This document shows, one piece after another, positions 42,121 through 53,047 of a stretch of DNA of 64,000 nucleotides. The notes under the pieces are model-generated. The model did no database searches. It saw only the letters and a list, made by a program, of their open reading frames with translations, and was not told the DNA's origin. Each line of letters starts with the position of its first letter. Position 1 is the stretch's first letter. The translations under genes and the position numbers were made by a program. The DNA is from Verticiella alkaliphila. GTDB taxonomy: Bacteria > Pseudomonadota > Gammaproteobacteria > Burkholderiales > Burkholderiaceae_B. The stretch covers positions 1 through 64,000 of the forward strand of contig NZ_JADCNH010000014.1 of assembly GCF_018904615.1 (NCBI RefSeq), read 5' to 3'.

Positions 42121-42968
42121 TGAGCACGGCACAGGACCGCAACGTCTGGGCCGTGGGCGATCTGCAGGGCTGCTGCTCGGCGTTCGACGCGCTGCTGCAG
42201 CATCCGCACGTCGCCGAGGACACCGACGCGCAGTTCTGGCTCGCGGGCGATCTCGTCAACCGCGGACCCCAGTCGCTCGGCACCCTGCGCCACGTGATGG
42301 CGCTGGGCGATCGGGCGATCAGTGTGCTGGGCAATCACGATCTGCACCTGCTCGCGGCGGCCGCGGGCGAGCGCAAGCTGCGCCGCAGCGACACGCTGGC
42401 CGAGATTCTCGACGCGCACGACGCGCGCGAGATCATCGACTGGGTACGACATCGTCCCCTCGCACACGCCGGGCATGGTCACCTGATGATCCATGCAGGC
42501 GTGCTGCCCGGCTGGACGCCCGAGGACGTGCTCGCGCGGGCGGCAGAGGTCGAGACCGTGCTGCGCGGTCCCGACTGGAAGCGGTTCATGGCGAGCATGT
42601 ATGGCGACGAGCCCGCCGCCTGGCGCAACGGCCTGCGTGGCATGGACCGCCTGCGCGTCATCGTCAATGCCCTCACCCGCCTGCGCTTTTGCAGCGCCAA
42701 GGGCGTGATGGAGTTCGAGACCAAGTCCGAGGCCGACGACGCTCCGGCCGGCTTCATGCCGTGGTTCGACGTACCTGAGCGCCGTACCGCAGGCACACCC
42801 ATCGTCTTCGGGCACTGGTCCACGCTCGGGCTCAAACTCACCGACGACCTGCTCGCGCTGGACACGGGCTGCGTCTGGGGCGGAAAGCTCACCGCCGTGC
42901 GCCTGCAGGATCGCGCTTTGGTGCAGATCGATTGCGCCGCCATGCCGGGCGTGCGCGCGCCACGCTGA
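42120..42968 (+). CDS. apaH: Bis(5'-nucleosyl)-tetraphosphatase, symmetrical (ApaH)
   Basis: Hydrolyses Ap4A to two ADP and also removes Np4 caps from RNA; 282 residues. It shows the metallophosphatase motifs AVGDLQGC, GDLVNRGP, GNHD and HAGVLPGW, and FGHWSTLGL near the end. Translation is probably coupled to thiG through the TGATG overlap. Confidence 0.95.
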   Translation: MSTAQDRNVWAVGDLQGCCSAFDALLQHPHVAEDTDAQFWLAGDLVNRGPQSLGTLRHVMALGDRAISVLGNHDLHLLAAAAGERKLRRSDTLAEILDAHDAREIIDWVRHRPLAHAGHGHLMIHAGVLPGWTPEDVLARAAEVETVLRGPDWKRFMASMYGDEPAAWRNGLRGMDRLRVIVNALTRLRFCSAKGVMEFETKSEADDAPAGFMPWFDVPERRTAGTPIVFGHWSTLGLKLTDDLLALDTGCVWGGKLTAVRLQDRALVQIDCAAMPGVRAPR

Positions 42969-43025
42969 CGCGCCGCGAGGCCAGCGCCGCGGGCCTGTCG
43001 CCAGCGTGTTCCTTGGCCATGCCGT

Positions 43026-44372
43026 TCAGCGGTCGAGTTCGGCCGCCAGGGCCGTCTTCTCTGCACCCGGCTTCACCGCGCCCGCCACGCGCTCCGGCGC
43101 GAACACCAACGTGAACGTACTGCCGCGACCGGGCTCGCTCGCGATGCCAAGTTCGGCATCATGGCGCATGGCCACGTGCTTGACGATGGCCAGCCCCAGG
43201 CCAGTCCCACCCGAGGCGCGCGAGCGGCTGCGGTCCACGCGATAGAAGCGCTCGGTGAGGCGCGGCAGATGCTTGGCCTCGACGCCGATGCCCGTATCGG
43301 TCACTGTCAACGTCGGGCTGCCTTCCTCCCCCAGGCACCACGTGACGGACACGGTGCCGCCTGCAGGCGTGTAGCGCACGGCATTGACGACGAGATTGGA
43401 CACGGCCGATGCCAGCTCCGTGGCGGTGCCGTGCACGTCCAGCCCGGGCGTGATGTTCCACTGCAAGGTGTGTTGCCCACCCGAAAGCGCCGTGGCCTGC
43501 TGACGCACGGTATCGATGATGGCCACCATGCCGGCAGCTGACGGATGCTCGTGCACCCGGCTCGACTCCAGGGTGGACAGCGTGAGCAGATCGGCGACCA
43601 GGCTCTGCATGCGCTGCGACTGCTCGTGCATCATCTCGAAGTACTGGCCCTGCTGCTCGGGGGCAATGGCACCTGGGGGGGCATCCCGGATCGTCTCCAG
43701 GAATCCCATCAGCACCGTGAGCGGCGTGCGCAGCTCGTGCGAGACGTTGGCGACGAAATCGCGCCGCGTCGTCTCCAGTCGTTCGATCTGCGTGACGTCG
43801 CGCGCCACCAGCAGACGCTGGCGACGGCCGTAGTCGATGAACTGCACCATGAGCTGGCGATCGGAATGCGCGGGCGAGGGCACGACGCGCGGCTCCGGCC
43901 ATTCCGACTGCTGGGCGTAGCGCACGAATTCCGGGCTGCGCACCAGATTGAGCAGGTTCTGTCCGCGATCGGCCGGCAGGCGGATCCCCAGATTGCGCCG
44001 TGCCTCGCGGTTGCACCAGTCGATGTGGAAGTCTTCCGTGAGCGTGACCACGCCATCGGGCAAGGCCTGCGAGGCGGCGAGCCAGCTCTGCACCGTCTCG
44101 CGCGCCTCGGCGATGTCCCGTTCCTGCTTGCGCTGATGACGATGCAGGCGCACCAGCGCCTCTTCCCAGCTGCCCGTGGCCGCGGGCGGTGCCTGGCGCA
44201 TGTCCGCCGTCCAGGCGAGCAGCCGCGACAGGCCGCGCAGGTGCAGCACGAGCAGGAACAGGAGGCCGGCCGAGAAGCCGATCCAGCCTGCGTTGCCGCC
44301 GAAGGCGGCCCGCAGGATCAGGGCACCCGCCGCGATCAGCAGGAGCCAGAAGAGATTGCGCAACCAAAGCAT
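43026..44372 (-). CDS. phoR: Phosphate regulon sensor kinase PhoR
   Basis: Membrane histidine kinase, 448 residues, sensing phosphate status through the Pst system. Two close hydrophobic segments at residues 5-45, then a PAS domain (about 95-200), then His212 in NVSHELRTPLTV, the N box VNAVRYTP, DTGIGVEAKHL and GGTGLGLAIVKHV. It is encoded downstream of phoB on the same strand with a 99-base gap. Confidence 0.94.
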   Translation of the reverse strand: MLWLRNLFWLLLIAAGALILRAAFGGNAGWIGFSAGLLFLLVLHLRGLSRLLAWTADMRQAPPAATGSWEEALVRLHRHQRKQERDIAEARETVQSWLAASQALPDGVVTLTEDFHIDWCNREARRNLGIRLPADRGQNLLNLVRSPEFVRYAQQSEWPEPRVVPSPAHSDRQLMVQFIDYGRRQRLLVARDVTQIERLETTRRDFVANVSHELRTPLTVLMGFLETIRDAPPGAIAPEQQGQYFEMMHEQSQRMQSLVADLLTLSTLESSRVHEHPSAAGMVAIIDTVRQQATALSGGQHTLQWNITPGLDVHGTATELASAVSNLVVNAVRYTPAGGTVSVTWCLGEEGSPTLTVTDTGIGVEAKHLPRLTERFYRVDRSRSRASGGTGLGLAIVKHVAMRHDAELGIASEPGRGSTFTLVFAPERVAGAVKPGAEKTALAAELDR

Positions 44373-44471
44373 GGGATGACGGCGTCCAGGGCGTACGACA
44401 GGCCAGGCGTGGCCGGCGATCCGGGCATCAGCGCGCGCGGCACGGCGCGGTGGCCGGCCGCGTCAGGGCGC

Positions 44472-45173
44472 CTATGATACTTTTTCCGGCCGGGCGGCGA
44501 AGCGGTAGCCACTGCCACGCACGGTCTCGACGTGGCGGTCGTGGCCGGTGGCATGCAAGGCCTTGCGCAGACGGCGGATGTGCACGTCCACCGTGCGTTC
44601 CTCGACGAAGACGTGATCGCCCCAGACCTGATCCAGGAGCTGCGTGCGCGAGAACACGCGCTCCGGATGCGTCATGAAGAAGTGCAGCAGGCGGAATTCC
44701 GTGGGACCGACGGTGAGCGGGTGTTCGTTGCCCGCGACCCGGTGCGTGGCCGGGTCCAGCCGCAGGCCCGCCACTTCGATGAGATCGTCCGTGAGCTGGG
44801 GGGCGCGACGGCGCAGCACAGCCTTGATGCGGGCCATCAGCTCGCGCGGCGAGAAAGGCTTGGTGATGTAGTCGTCGGCGCCCACCTCCAGGCCTTCGAC
44901 CTTGTCCTGCTCGTCGCTCTTGGCGGTGAGCATGATGAGGGGCACATCGCGGGTGCGGGCTTCGCCACGCAGCTTGCGTGCGAGCGAGATACCCGAGGCA
45001 CCCGGCAGCATCCAGTCGAGCAGGATGAGATCGGGCAGTTCGCCGCGGATCACGTGCTGCGCTGCCTCGGCGTCGTCAGCGCGCAGCACCCGGTGGCCGG
45101 CGAGCCCCAGGTTCACCGCGATGAGTTCCTGGATCGCGGGCTCGTCCTCGACCACCAATACCGTACTCGACAT
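44472..45173 (-). CDS. phoB: Phosphate regulon response regulator PhoB
   Basis: OmpR-family regulator, 233 residues. The receiver has [10 protein letters not shown], phosphoacceptor Asp53 ([11 protein letters not shown]), Thr in MLTA and Lys in TKPF. The DNA-binding domain has [24 protein letters not shown] with DQVWG and [12 protein letters not shown], typical of PhoB. It activates phosphate-starvation genes. Confidence 0.95.
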   Translation of the reverse strand: MSSTVLVVEDEPAIQELIAVNLGLAGHRVLRADDAEAAQHVIRGELPDLILLDWMLPGASGISLARKLRGEARTRDVPLIMLTAKSDEQDKVEGLEVGADDYITKPFSPRELMARIKAVLRRRAPQLTDDLIEVAGLRLDPATHRVAGNEHPLTVGPTEFRLLHFFMTHPERVFSRTQLLDQVWGDHVFVEERTVDVHIRRLRKALHATGHDRHVETVRGSGYRFAARPEKVS

Positions 45174-45294
45174 GAAGAAAATCTCGAAGAATGACGGTTG
45201 CGATAGTATGGCCGAATTGTTGCAGTCACATGACGCGGATCATGCCTGTCACACGCCGTTGTCATATTTCGATCGCCCCCCTCTGAGGAACGCC

Positions 45295-45708
45295 ATGGCC
45301 GGCCTCACCCCCGCCACCCCCCATCCCGTCAATCTCGTCGTGCACCAGCGCTCGCGCGTGCTCGAAGTCGCCTTCGACAATGGCGAGACCTATCGCCTGC
45401 CCTTCGAACTGCTGCGCGTCTACAGCCCTTCGGCGGAAGTGCGCGGCCACGGGCAGGGCCAGGAGATCCTGCAGACAGGCAAGCGCGAGGTGGACATCGT
45501 GGCCATGGAGCCGGTGGGAAACTATGGCGTGCGCCCGCGCTTTTCGGATGGCCACGAAACCGGCATCTATTCGTGGGACGTCCTGTATGACCTGGGCGCG
45601 CATCAGGAAGCGCGCTGGGCCGACTACCTGGCCCGCCTGGAGGCTGCAGGTGCCAGCCGCGATCCCATGACCGAGACGACCCTGCAACGGCCGGGTGCGG
45701 TAAAGTGA
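45295..45708 (+). CDS. DUF971 protein (gamma-butyrobetaine hydroxylase-like N-terminal domain)
   Basis: A 137-residue protein of the DUF971 family: [34 protein letters not shown] and [25 protein letters not shown]. Related domains occur at the N-terminus of gamma-butyrobetaine hydroxylase and in Fe-S handling proteins; function here is unknown. GAGGAA precedes ATG 45295. It sits 25 bases before ubiE, a common pairing in Betaproteobacteria. Confidence 0.9.
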   Translation: MAGLTPATPHPVNLVVHQRSRVLEVAFDNGETYRLPFELLRVYSPSAEVRGHGQGQEILQTGKREVDIVAMEPVGNYGVRPRFSDGHETGIYSWDVLYDLGAHQEARWADYLARLEAAGASRDPMTETTLQRPGAVK

Positions 45709-45733
45709 CGGCATTCCACTCGACCCCACGCTC

Positions 45734-46501
45734 ATGACTGCTGGCTCCTCCCCGAACGCCAATCCCGCCCCGGGCACCACCCATTTCGGCTTCCAGACGG
45801 TGGCCGAGGACGAGAAGCACCGGCGCGTGGCCGAGGTGTTCCATTCCGTGGCCCAGCGCTACGACGTCATGAACGACATGATGTCGGGCGGCCTGCACCG
45901 GGTCTGGAAGCATTTCACCGTCAGCCGCGCCAACGTGCGTCCAGGCATGAAGGTGCTGGACATCGCCGGCGGCACGGGCGATCTTGCCCGCGCCTTCGCC
46001 AAGCGCGCGGGCCCCACGGGCGAGGTCTGGCTCACGGACATCAACGATTCCATGCTGCGCGTGGGCCGCGATCGCCTGCTCGACAAGGGCGTGCTGTCGC
46101 CCGTGGCGGTCTGCGATGCCGAGAAGCTCCCGTTCCCGGACGCGTATTTCGATCGGGTCTCCGTGGCCTTCGGCCTGCGCAACATGACCCACAAGGACCG
46201 GGCACTCGCCGAGATGACGCGCGTGCTCAAGCCGGGCGGCAAGCTGCTCGTGCTCGAGTTCTCGCGCGTGGCGGCGCCCCTGGCGCCGGCCTACGACTGG
46301 TATTCCTTCAATATCCTGCCCTGGCTCGGCAAGCGCATCGCCAATGACGAGTCGAGCTACCGCTACCTGGCCGAGTCGATCCGCATGCATCCGGACCAGG
46401 AGACCCTGGCCGGCATGCTGGCCGACGCGGGTCTTGCCCGGGTGCAGTATTTCAACCTGACGGCAGGCGTCTGCGCGCTGCACGAGGGCGTGCGGCTCTA
46501 A
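45734..46501 (+). CDS. ubiE: Ubiquinone/menaquinone biosynthesis C-methyltransferase UbiE
   Basis: SAM-dependent C-methyltransferase of the ubiquinone pathway, 255 residues. Motifs: [25 protein letters not shown], the SAM site [23 protein letters not shown] and [10 protein letters not shown], and [12 protein letters not shown]. Length and signature fit the family. Confidence 0.97.
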   Translation: MTAGSSPNANPAPGTTHFGFQTVAEDEKHRRVAEVFHSVAQRYDVMNDMMSGGLHRVWKHFTVSRANVRPGMKVLDIAGGTGDLARAFAKRAGPTGEVWLTDINDSMLRVGRDRLLDKGVLSPVAVCDAEKLPFPDAYFDRVSVAFGLRNMTHKDRALAEMTRVLKPGGKLLVLEFSRVAAPLAPAYDWYSFNILPWLGKRIANDESSYRYLAESIRMHPDQETLAGMLADAGLARVQYFNLTAGVCALHEGVRL

Positions 46502-46724
46502 ACCGACGCCAGGCGCTTGGGGGCTGCCACGGCCCCGGCGCCCCCGCATCCGGGGCTACTGATCGAGACTCCGTGCCCCCGCCTGGCCGGAACGAAAAAT
46601 GCGAGCGATCGGCGGAACTTTCCCCCGCGCGCGCGATCTCAACAGGTACTGTTCCACCAAAGCACCTTAGATCATTCGGTGTTTCCCCAGGGAAGCACCC
46701 CAAGACAACTCGGAGATGCCCCAC

Positions 46725-47752
46725 ATGTCACGAAGCCTGACCTCTCGCCTCTGCGCGATCGCCATCACCGTGTTCAGCACGGTGGCGATGCTCGCCGTGT
46801 CGTTCGAGGCCGAAGCCCAACGCAGACTGGGCGGCGGTAACTTCGGTCGCCAATCCTCGAACGTGACGCAAATGCGCACGCCGGCCACGCCGCCCGCCGC
46901 CAACAGCGCTCGTACGGCACAAGGCCAGCCCAACACGCCGGCCGCGGCGCCGCAGGTACCGGCGCTGCTGCCGCGGGCGCGGCACGCTCCGGCGCGTCGC
47001 GCTGGTTCGGCCCCATCGCTGGCATTGCTGCCGGCCTGGGCATCGCCGCGCTGCTCTCGAGCATGGGCCTGGGTGCCGCCGCTGCCGAGTTCATCGCCAG
47101 CCTGCTGCTCATCGGCCTCGTGGTCTTCGCGGTCATCTTCCTGGTTCGTCGTCTGATGGGAGGCGCCCGTCGCCAAGCCTACCAGGGCGCCAACCAGGCC
47201 AACCCCAACGTGATGCACCGTGCCGCGCAGCGTCCCGAGCCGGTCCAGCAGCCCCAGCTGCAGCCGCAGGCCGCGCCTCCGGCGTCGCTGTCGCGCCGCA
47301 TCGGCATGCAGTCCACCGCCCACCCGGCCGTGGCTGCCACCAGCGCCGCGCCGGTCGACGGCACCTGGCACATCCCGGCGGGCTTCGACGTGCAGCAGTT
47401 CCTGCAGAACGCCAAGCAGCACTTCATCGCGCTGCAAGGCGCGTGGGATCGCAACGACCTCGCCGAAATGCGCGAGTACATGTCGGACGAGATGGTCGAA
47501 GCCCTGCGCGAGCCGCTCTCCCAGCGTGAAGCCGGCGGCAAGACGGACGTCATCCTGCTCAACGCCGAAATGCTGGGTGTGGAAACGATTCCGGAAGGCA
47601 ATCTCGCCAGCGTGCGCTTCTCGGGCATGCTGAAGGACGATTCCGGGCCCGAAGCCTACCGCTTCGAGGAAGTGTGGCACTTCCTGAAGCCGGTCCAGGG
47701 CGGTTGGGTGCTCGCCGGCATCCAGCAGATCCCGGTCGAATACGAAGGCTGA
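46725..47752 (+). pseudogene. Tim44-like domain protein, frameshifted by one base
   Basis: Exported membrane protein: a signal segment (LCAIAITVFSTVAMLAVSFEAEA), a low-complexity Ala/Pro linker, a hydrophobic helix (LLIGLVVFAVIFLVRRLM) and a C-terminal Tim44-like domain (WDRNDLAEMREYMSDEM, VWHFLKPVQGGWVLAGIQQ). The reading frame changes near 46945-46952; one added base gives 342 residues. GGAG nine bases before ATG 46725 supports that start. Function in bacteria is unknown; membrane protein handling is suggested by the domain. Confidence 0.85.
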
Positions 47753-47787
47753 TCGATGGGCGGCCTCGCGCCGCCTCCGCTGCCTCG

Positions 47788-47816
47788 AAACCCGCGCTTC
47801 GGCGCGGGTTTTTTTT
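47788..47816 (+). terminator. Rho-independent terminator after the Tim44-domain gene
   Basis: CCCGCGC-TTCG-GCGCGGG stem-loop with a UUCG-type tetraloop followed by eight Ts, 35 bases past the stop codon. Confidence 0.93.
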
Positions 47817-47833
47817 CGGGTGTGGCGCGTGCC

Positions 47834-48787
47834 TCAGTCGCTGGACTGCACGCCGGGCGGGTGATGCCAGGTCCACCCGCCCTCGCCCTTCTGCTTGACG
47901 CGATACAAGGCCTGGTCGGCTCGGCGCAACACCATCTGCAGCGATTCGCCATCCTGTGGATACAGCGCCACGCCGATACTCACGTCCAGAGTGAGACGCT
48001 GGCCCTCGACGTCGATCGGTTCGCACACGGCCGCGCGCAGTCGCCGGCACACCAGCGCTGCATCGGCGGGGTCGTTGAGCAAGGGCAGCAGCACGACGAA
48101 CTCGTCGCCGCCCATTCGGCAGATCAGGTCGTCCTCGCGCAGACAGGACGACAACCGGCGCCCCACGATCGTGAGCACTTCGTCGCCCACGTCGTGGCCA
48201 TGCTGGTCGTTCACGGCCTTGAAGCCGTCCAGGTCGGCCATCAGCAGCGCCGCACTGCTGTGCTCGCGCTGCCCCTCGATGTCGGCCGTCCAGCGGTTCT
48301 GCAGGGCCCGCCGGTTCGCGAGGCCCGTGAGGGCGTCTTCGTCGGCGAGCCGCCGCAGGGCCTGGGCGGCCAACGCACGGTCCGAGACATCCTCGAACGT
48401 GGCGATCCCGATGCCGACGGAATGCAGCAGGATGCCGCGGTACTGCACCGTGATCAGGCTGCCGTCGGCACGCACGGCCTGGACCTCCCAGGGCCCGATG
48501 TCCACAACGCCCTTGCCTGGCGGCTGCCAGAGATCGGCCCACAGGCTGCGGGCCGCCAGGCGATCCGCCTCGCGCGGATAGGCGCCGTCGATCCAGCTGG
48601 ACACGGTCGGAAAATCACCGAGCACGTAGCCAAAGAGCTGCGTGAATGCACGATTCATGAACTGGATGCGGCCGTCCTTCAGGGATGCCCAGGACAAGGC
48701 GATCGGCAAGGCATCGAGGATGACCGGCAGATCCTGCACGGGCAGCGCCGGGCCACGAGGAAGCTCATCGTCCGGGTGAGAATTCAC
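47834..48787 (-). CDS. PAS-GGDEF diguanylate cyclase
   Basis: A 317-residue cytoplasmic protein: PAS domain (about residues 20-140, LPIALSWASLKDGRIQFMNRA) and GGDEF domain (about 150-305). The active-site motif is GGDEF (CRMGGDEFVVL), and a product-inhibition site RxxD (REDD) lies five residues before it. LADEDALTGLANRRAL and ADLDGFKAVND are canonical. It should make cyclic di-GMP and be feedback-controlled. The PAS ligand is unknown. Confidence 0.92.
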   Translation of the reverse strand: MNSHPDDELPRGPALPVQDLPVILDALPIALSWASLKDGRIQFMNRAFTQLFGYVLGDFPTVSSWIDGAYPREADRLAARSLWADLWQPPGKGVVDIGPWEVQAVRADGSLITVQYRGILLHSVGIGIATFEDVSDRALAAQALRRLADEDALTGLANRRALQNRWTADIEGQREHSSAALLMADLDGFKAVNDQHGHDVGDEVLTIVGRRLSSCLREDDLICRMGGDEFVVLLPLLNDPADAALVCRRLRAAVCEPIDVEGQRLTLDVSIGVALYPQDGESLQMVLRRADQALYRVKQKGEGGWTWHHPPGVQSSD

Positions 48788-48943
48788 ACATATCTCCAGT
48801 GATACAGACCAGTGACGGCCTGGCCCGCGGCATCGCGGTGCGCCCTAAGCAAGAACCCGGCCGCACGAGCCCGCGTGCGCGCGCGGGAAACGTCTAACAT
48901 GACCTCGCGCTGTCGTCGCCACAACGCCCACCTGGAAGCCACC

Positions 48944-49297
48944 ATGATCGCCAGCGTCCTCATTGCCTTCGTTGCCATTATCCACGCCTACATCCTGGTG
49001 TTGGAGATGTTCCTGTGGACGCGTCCGGCCGGTCGCAAGGCCTTTGGTCTGACCGAAGACTTCGCCCGCGAGACCGCCACGCTGGCCGCCAACCAAGGGC
49101 TCTACAACGGTTTTCTCAGTGCCGGACTGGTGTATGGTCTGTTGCTCGGCCCGGAAGGTCATGCGTTCAAGGTGTTCTTCCTGGTCTGCGTAATCGTGGC
49201 CGGGGTCTATGGTGCTGCCACGGCGAGCCGGAAGATCCTCTTCGTCCAGGCCTTGCCTGCCGTCGCGGCGCTCGTCGCCCTGCTCGCCGGGGTGTGA
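48944..49297 (+). CDS. DUF1304 small membrane protein
   Basis: A 117-residue protein with four hydrophobic segments. IHAYILVLEMFLWTRPAGRKAFGL and ANQGLYNGFLSAGL match the DUF1304 family, whose function is not known. The start at ATG 48944 is preceded by TGGAAG. It does not form an obvious operon with its neighbours. Confidence 0.85.
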   Translation: MIASVLIAFVAIIHAYILVLEMFLWTRPAGRKAFGLTEDFARETATLAANQGLYNGFLSAGLVYGLLLGPEGHAFKVFFLVCVIVAGVYGAATASRKILFVQALPAVAALVALLAGV

Positions 49298-49414
49298 TCG
49301 TCCCTCGCCTCGTGTCTGCCGCGCAGCGGCAGGCACCTTGTCCCGTCCCGCCCTGGCGTCACTGTCACACGGTATAACGGCAGCCGCGCCGCTTTTCATT
49401 AAAATCGGGACCTC

Positions 49415-50008
49415 ATGCTGCCTCCCTTCATTCCCCACCTGGCCGCGCGCGGGCTCAACGCGCTCCTGGACCGCGAGGTCTGGGCCCGTCAGCGCCTGCG
49501 CACGCACGCTGGCAAATCGGTGCGCATCGTCGCGGGCAGTCTCGATCTGCTGCTCGCCATCGGCGCCGATGGCCGCGTCTCGACCGGTGCCGGTCCCGCC
49601 AACGTCACCGCGCGCGTCGCGGCCGCGGATCTGCCGCGACTGCTCGACGCCGATCCCGCGCAGCGTCTGTCCGCCGTGCACATCGAGGGCGAGGCCGCGC
49701 TGGCGCACGCCGTGGCGGATCTCGCTCGCGACCTGCGCTGGGATGTCGAGGACGAGCTCGCGCAACGCCTGGGCGATCTGCCCGCCCGCCTGCTCGTTCG
49801 CGGCGTCACCGGCGTCGCGCAGGCCGTGCGCGAGGGCGCCACGCGACTCACCCAGAACGCCAGCGAGTACGCCGTGCATGAGGCCGGCCTGCTGGCCGCC
49901 CCGGAAGCGGTGCATGCCTGGGCCCGAGAGGTCAGCACGCTGGACGATGCCGTGCGCGGCCTGCAATCGCGCGTCGATGCGCTCACCCGCATCCGGAGCC
50001 GTGCATGA
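49415..50008 (+). CDS. ubiJ: Ubiquinone biosynthesis accessory factor UbiJ
   Basis: A 197-residue protein with an SCP2-like lipid-binding domain ([40 protein letters not shown]) and a C-terminal coiled coil (about residues 165-195). UbiJ helps assemble the aerobic ubiquinone-modifying complex. It overlaps ubiB by 4 bases, the normal arrangement. Confidence 0.92.
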   Translation: MLPPFIPHLAARGLNALLDREVWARQRLRTHAGKSVRIVAGSLDLLLAIGADGRVSTGAGPANVTARVAAADLPRLLDADPAQRLSAVHIEGEAALAHAVADLARDLRWDVEDELAQRLGDLPARLLVRGVTGVAQAVREGATRLTQNASEYAVHEAGLLAAPEAVHAWAREVSTLDDAVRGLQSRVDALTRIRSRA

Positions 50009-51573
50009 GGGCGTTGTTCTCGCTGCCGCGCCTGGTGCGCATTCTCTTCATCATGCTGCGCTACGGGCTGGACGATCTCGTCCTGTCCTCGCTGCATCGC
50101 CCCTTCACCACGCGCCTGGCCAAGGTGCTGCGCTTCGGCCGGCGCTTGCGCGAGCCGCGCGCCGTGCGTCTGCGTCTGGCGCTGGAGCAGCTCGGCCCGA
50201 TCTTCGTGAAGTTCGGCCAGATGCTGTCCACGCGGCGCGATCTCATGCCGCCGGACATCGCCGACGAGCTCACCCGGCTGCAGGATCGCGTCCCGCCCTA
50301 CCCCTCGGCCCAGGCCATGGCCACCATCGAGGCCGCGCTGGGCAAGCCGCCGCACGAGCTCTTCGCGCAGTTCGATGCCGAGCCCGTGGCCTCCGCCTCG
50401 ATCGCGCAGGTGTATTTCGCCACGCTGCATGACGGGCGCGAAGTCGCCGTCAAGGTGTTGCGCCCGAACATGCTGCGCGTGATCGACCAGGACTTGCAGC
50501 TCCTGCACGTGCTGGCCGGCCTGGTCGAGCGCCTCATCCCCGACGGCAAGCGCCTGAAGCCGCGCGAGGTGGTGGGCGAGTTCGACAAGTACCTGCATGA
50601 CGAGCTCGACCTCATCCGCGAAGCGTCCAACTGCAGCCAGTTGCGTCGCAACTTCAGCAAGGAATCCGGCCATGCCGATCTGCTGATGGTGCCGGAAGTG
50701 ATGTGGGACTACTGCGCCCGCACCGTCTTCACGATGGAGCGCATGCGCGGCATCCCGGTGAGCCACGTGGATCGCCTGCGCCAGGCCGGCGTGGACATCC
50801 CGGCGCTCGCCCGCAACGGCGTGGAGATCTTCTTCATCCAGGTGTTCAGCGACGGCTTCTTCCATGCCGACATGCACCCGGGCAACATCTACGTGTCCGA
50901 CCAGCCCGGCTCGCTCGGGCGCTACATCGCGCTGGACTTCGGCATCGTGGGTTCGCTCTCGGAGTTCGACAAGAACTACCTCGCGCAGAACTTCCTCGCG
51001 TTCTTCCGCCGGGATTACCGTCAGGTCGCCAAGCTGCACATCGAGTCGGGCTGGGTGCCGCGCGACACGCGCGAGGAAGAGTTCGAAGGCGCCATCCGCG
51101 CCTGCTGCGAGCCCTACTTCGATCGGCCTCTCTCGGAAATCTCGCTGGGCCAGGTGCTGATGCGCCTCTTCCAGACGTCGCGCCGCTTCCAGATGGAAGT
51201 CCAGCCGCAGCTCGTGCTGCTGCAAAAGACCCTGCTCAACATCGAAGGCCTGGGCCGCCAACTCGATCCCAACCTGGATCTCTGGAAGACGGCCAAACCG
51301 TATCTGGAGCAGTGGATGCAGGACCGGGTGGGCCCGCGCGCGCTGTGGCGCAACCTGCAGCGCGAGGCCGAGCAATGGGCGCAGACGCTGCCAGCGCTGC
51401 CGCGCTTGCTGCACCATCGCCTGGAGCGCGAGGAGATGCTGCCGTCGCTCACAAGCGAACTACGCGAGCTTCGCGCCGCCCATCGGCGCATGACCCGCTG
51501 GATCGGCGTGCTCACGGTGGCGGTGTGCGCCGGTCTCGCCGTGTTCGCCTGGACGGCCTGGGGCGGGTTCTGA
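50005..51573 (+). CDS. ubiB: Ubiquinone biosynthesis protein UbiB
   Basis: Atypical kinase-like ATPase of the ADCK/UbiB family needed for ubiquinone synthesis; 522 residues. The hallmark KxGQ motif is in [16 protein letters not shown], the Ala-rich loop is ASIAQVYFA, and the catalytic segments [11 protein letters not shown] and LDFGIVG follow. Two hydrophobic helices at the C-terminus (about residues 497-520) anchor it to the membrane. Confidence 0.96.
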   Translation: MRALFSLPRLVRILFIMLRYGLDDLVLSSLHRPFTTRLAKVLRFGRRLREPRAVRLRLALEQLGPIFVKFGQMLSTRRDLMPPDIADELTRLQDRVPPYPSAQAMATIEAALGKPPHELFAQFDAEPVASASIAQVYFATLHDGREVAVKVLRPNMLRVIDQDLQLLHVLAGLVERLIPDGKRLKPREVVGEFDKYLHDELDLIREASNCSQLRRNFSKESGHADLLMVPEVMWDYCARTVFTMERMRGIPVSHVDRLRQAGVDIPALARNGVEIFFIQVFSDGFFHADMHPGNIYVSDQPGSLGRYIALDFGIVGSLSEFDKNYLAQNFLAFFRRDYRQVAKLHIESGWVPRDTREEEFEGAIRACCEPYFDRPLSEISLGQVLMRLFQTSRRFQMEVQPQLVLLQKTLLNIEGLGRQLDPNLDLWKTAKPYLEQWMQDRVGPRALWRNLQREAEQWAQTLPALPRLLHHRLEREEMLPSLTSELRELRAAHRRMTRWIGVLTVAVCAGLAVFAWTAWGGF

Positions 51574-51595
51574 CCCTCTGCCCGGCCGGGGCATT

Positions 51596-51625
51596 TTGTG
51601 GCGTCCCGGTCGATGGTAGTAACAT
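51596..51625 (+). promoter_or_regulatory. Candidate sigma-70 promoter of serA
   Basis: TTGTGG (51596-51601) and TAACAT (51620-51625) are separated by 18 bases in the 190-base gap before serA. This is a moderate match in a GC-rich setting. Nothing else is recognised in the gap. Confidence 0.3.
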
Positions 51626-51763
51626 AGCGGGGTGATGCTTGAGCGGGCGCTGCCTTGACGGCCCCGCCCTCCCAGGCCTTGCGCCCCGGCGGTCTGCACC
51701 GCCCTTTTCCCCTCGCGCCGGCTCGCCCTGCCCTGTCGGCGCTCATCTCCGACTGCACCCATC

Positions 51764-53005
51764 ATGACGACGGAAGCCCCGCAATACTCGCTCGGTAAGA
51801 ACAAGATCAACTTCCTGCTGCTCGAAGGCATTCACGCCTCCGCGCTGGAAGTGCTCAACGGCGCGGGCTACCACTCTATCCAGACCCTGCCCAAAGCGGT
51901 GCAGGGCGAAGAATTGAAGGCCCTGCTGGCGGACGTGCACTTCATCGGCATCCGCTCGCAGACGCAGATGACGGCCGACATCATCGCCAACGCGCCCAAG
52001 CTGCAGGCGATCGGCTGCTTCTGCATCGGCACCAACCAAGTCGATCTCGAGGCCGCGCGCGAGCGTGGCATCGCGGTGTTCAACGCGCCCTACTCGAACA
52101 CGCGCTCGGTGGCCGAGCTCGTGCTCGCCGAGGCCATCATGCTGCTGCGCGGCATCCCGCACAAGAACCAGGAAGCCCACCAGGGCGGCTGGATCAAGTC
52201 GGCGGCCAACTCCTATGAAATCCGCGGCAAGACGCTGGGCATCGTGGGCTATGGCGCCATCGGCACGCAGCTGTCGGTGCTGGCTGAATCGCTCGGCATG
52301 CACGTGGTCTACCACGACGTGGTCAAGAAGCTGCCGCTGGGCAACGCCCGCCAGGTCGCCAATCTGCAGCAGTTGCTCGAGCAAAGCGACGTGGTGTCGC
52401 TGCACGTGCCTGCGCTGGCCTCCACCAAGTGGATGATGGGTGAGGCCGAGATCGCCGCCATGAAGAAGGGCGCGGTGCTCATCAATGCCTCGCGCGGCAA
52501 CGTGGTCGTCATCGAGCCCCTCGTCGAAGCCCTGCGCAGCGGTCGCCTACTGGGCGCGGCCATTGACGTGTTCCCCAAGGAGCCGGGCAGCAACACCGAG
52601 CGCTTCGAATCGCCGCTGCAAGGCCTGTCCAACGTCATCCTGACGCCACACATCGGTGGCTCCACGCTGGAAGCCCAGGCCGGCATCGGTGCCGAAGTGG
52701 CCGAGAAGCTCGTGAAGTACAGCGACAACGGGACGACGACGTCGTCGGTCAACTTCCCCGAAGTCGCCCTGCCCGAGCATCCTGGCCGTCACCGCATCCT
52801 GCACGTGCACCAGAACATCCCGGGCGTCATGTCCGCGATCAACGGCGCGCTGTCGCAGAACAAGATCAACATCTCGGGCCAGTACCTGATGACCAAGGGA
52901 GAGACCGGCTACGTCGTGATCGACGTGGATGCCCAGTCGTCCAGCCTGGCCCTGGAAAAGCTCTCGGAAGTCGAGGGCACGATCCGCTGCCGCGTGCTGT
53001 ATTGA
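51764..53005 (+). CDS. serA: D-3-phosphoglycerate dehydrogenase
   Basis: First enzyme of serine synthesis (3-phosphoglycerate to phosphohydroxypyruvate), 413 residues. Substrate motif IGIRSQTQM, nucleotide loop GIVGYGAIGTQ, catalytic Arg in INASRGNVV, Glu in VFPKEP and His in LTPHIGGST. The C-terminal ACT domain (about 340-413, HVHQNIPGVMSAINGAL) is the serine feedback site. Confidence 0.96.
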   Translation: MTTEAPQYSLGKNKINFLLLEGIHASALEVLNGAGYHSIQTLPKAVQGEELKALLADVHFIGIRSQTQMTADIIANAPKLQAIGCFCIGTNQVDLEAARERGIAVFNAPYSNTRSVAELVLAEAIMLLRGIPHKNQEAHQGGWIKSAANSYEIRGKTLGIVGYGAIGTQLSVLAESLGMHVVYHDVVKKLPLGNARQVANLQQLLEQSDVVSLHVPALASTKWMMGEAEIAAMKKGAVLINASRGNVVVIEPLVEALRSGRLLGAAIDVFPKEPGSNTERFESPLQGLSNVILTPHIGGSTLEAQAGIGAEVAEKLVKYSDNGTTTSSVNFPEVALPEHPGRHRILHVHQNIPGVMSAINGALSQNKINISGQYLMTKGETGYVVIDVDAQSSSLALEKLSEVEGTIRCRVLY

Positions 53006-53047
53006 TGGGGTCTGCGGCGCCCTGACGGGCGCTGTGCGGTGATTCGA

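Noticed and set aside
45246-45264. Pho-box-like CTGTCA...TTGTCA upstream of phoB and the DUF971 gene
   Set aside because: The two half-sites are 13 bases apart and not 11, and flanking bases fit poorly. Position is suggestive, but I do not call it a Pho box.
49489-51417. A 642-codon minus-strand open frame over ubiJ and ubiB
   Set aside because: Antisense to ubiJ-ubiB, whose KxGQ and other motifs are clear.
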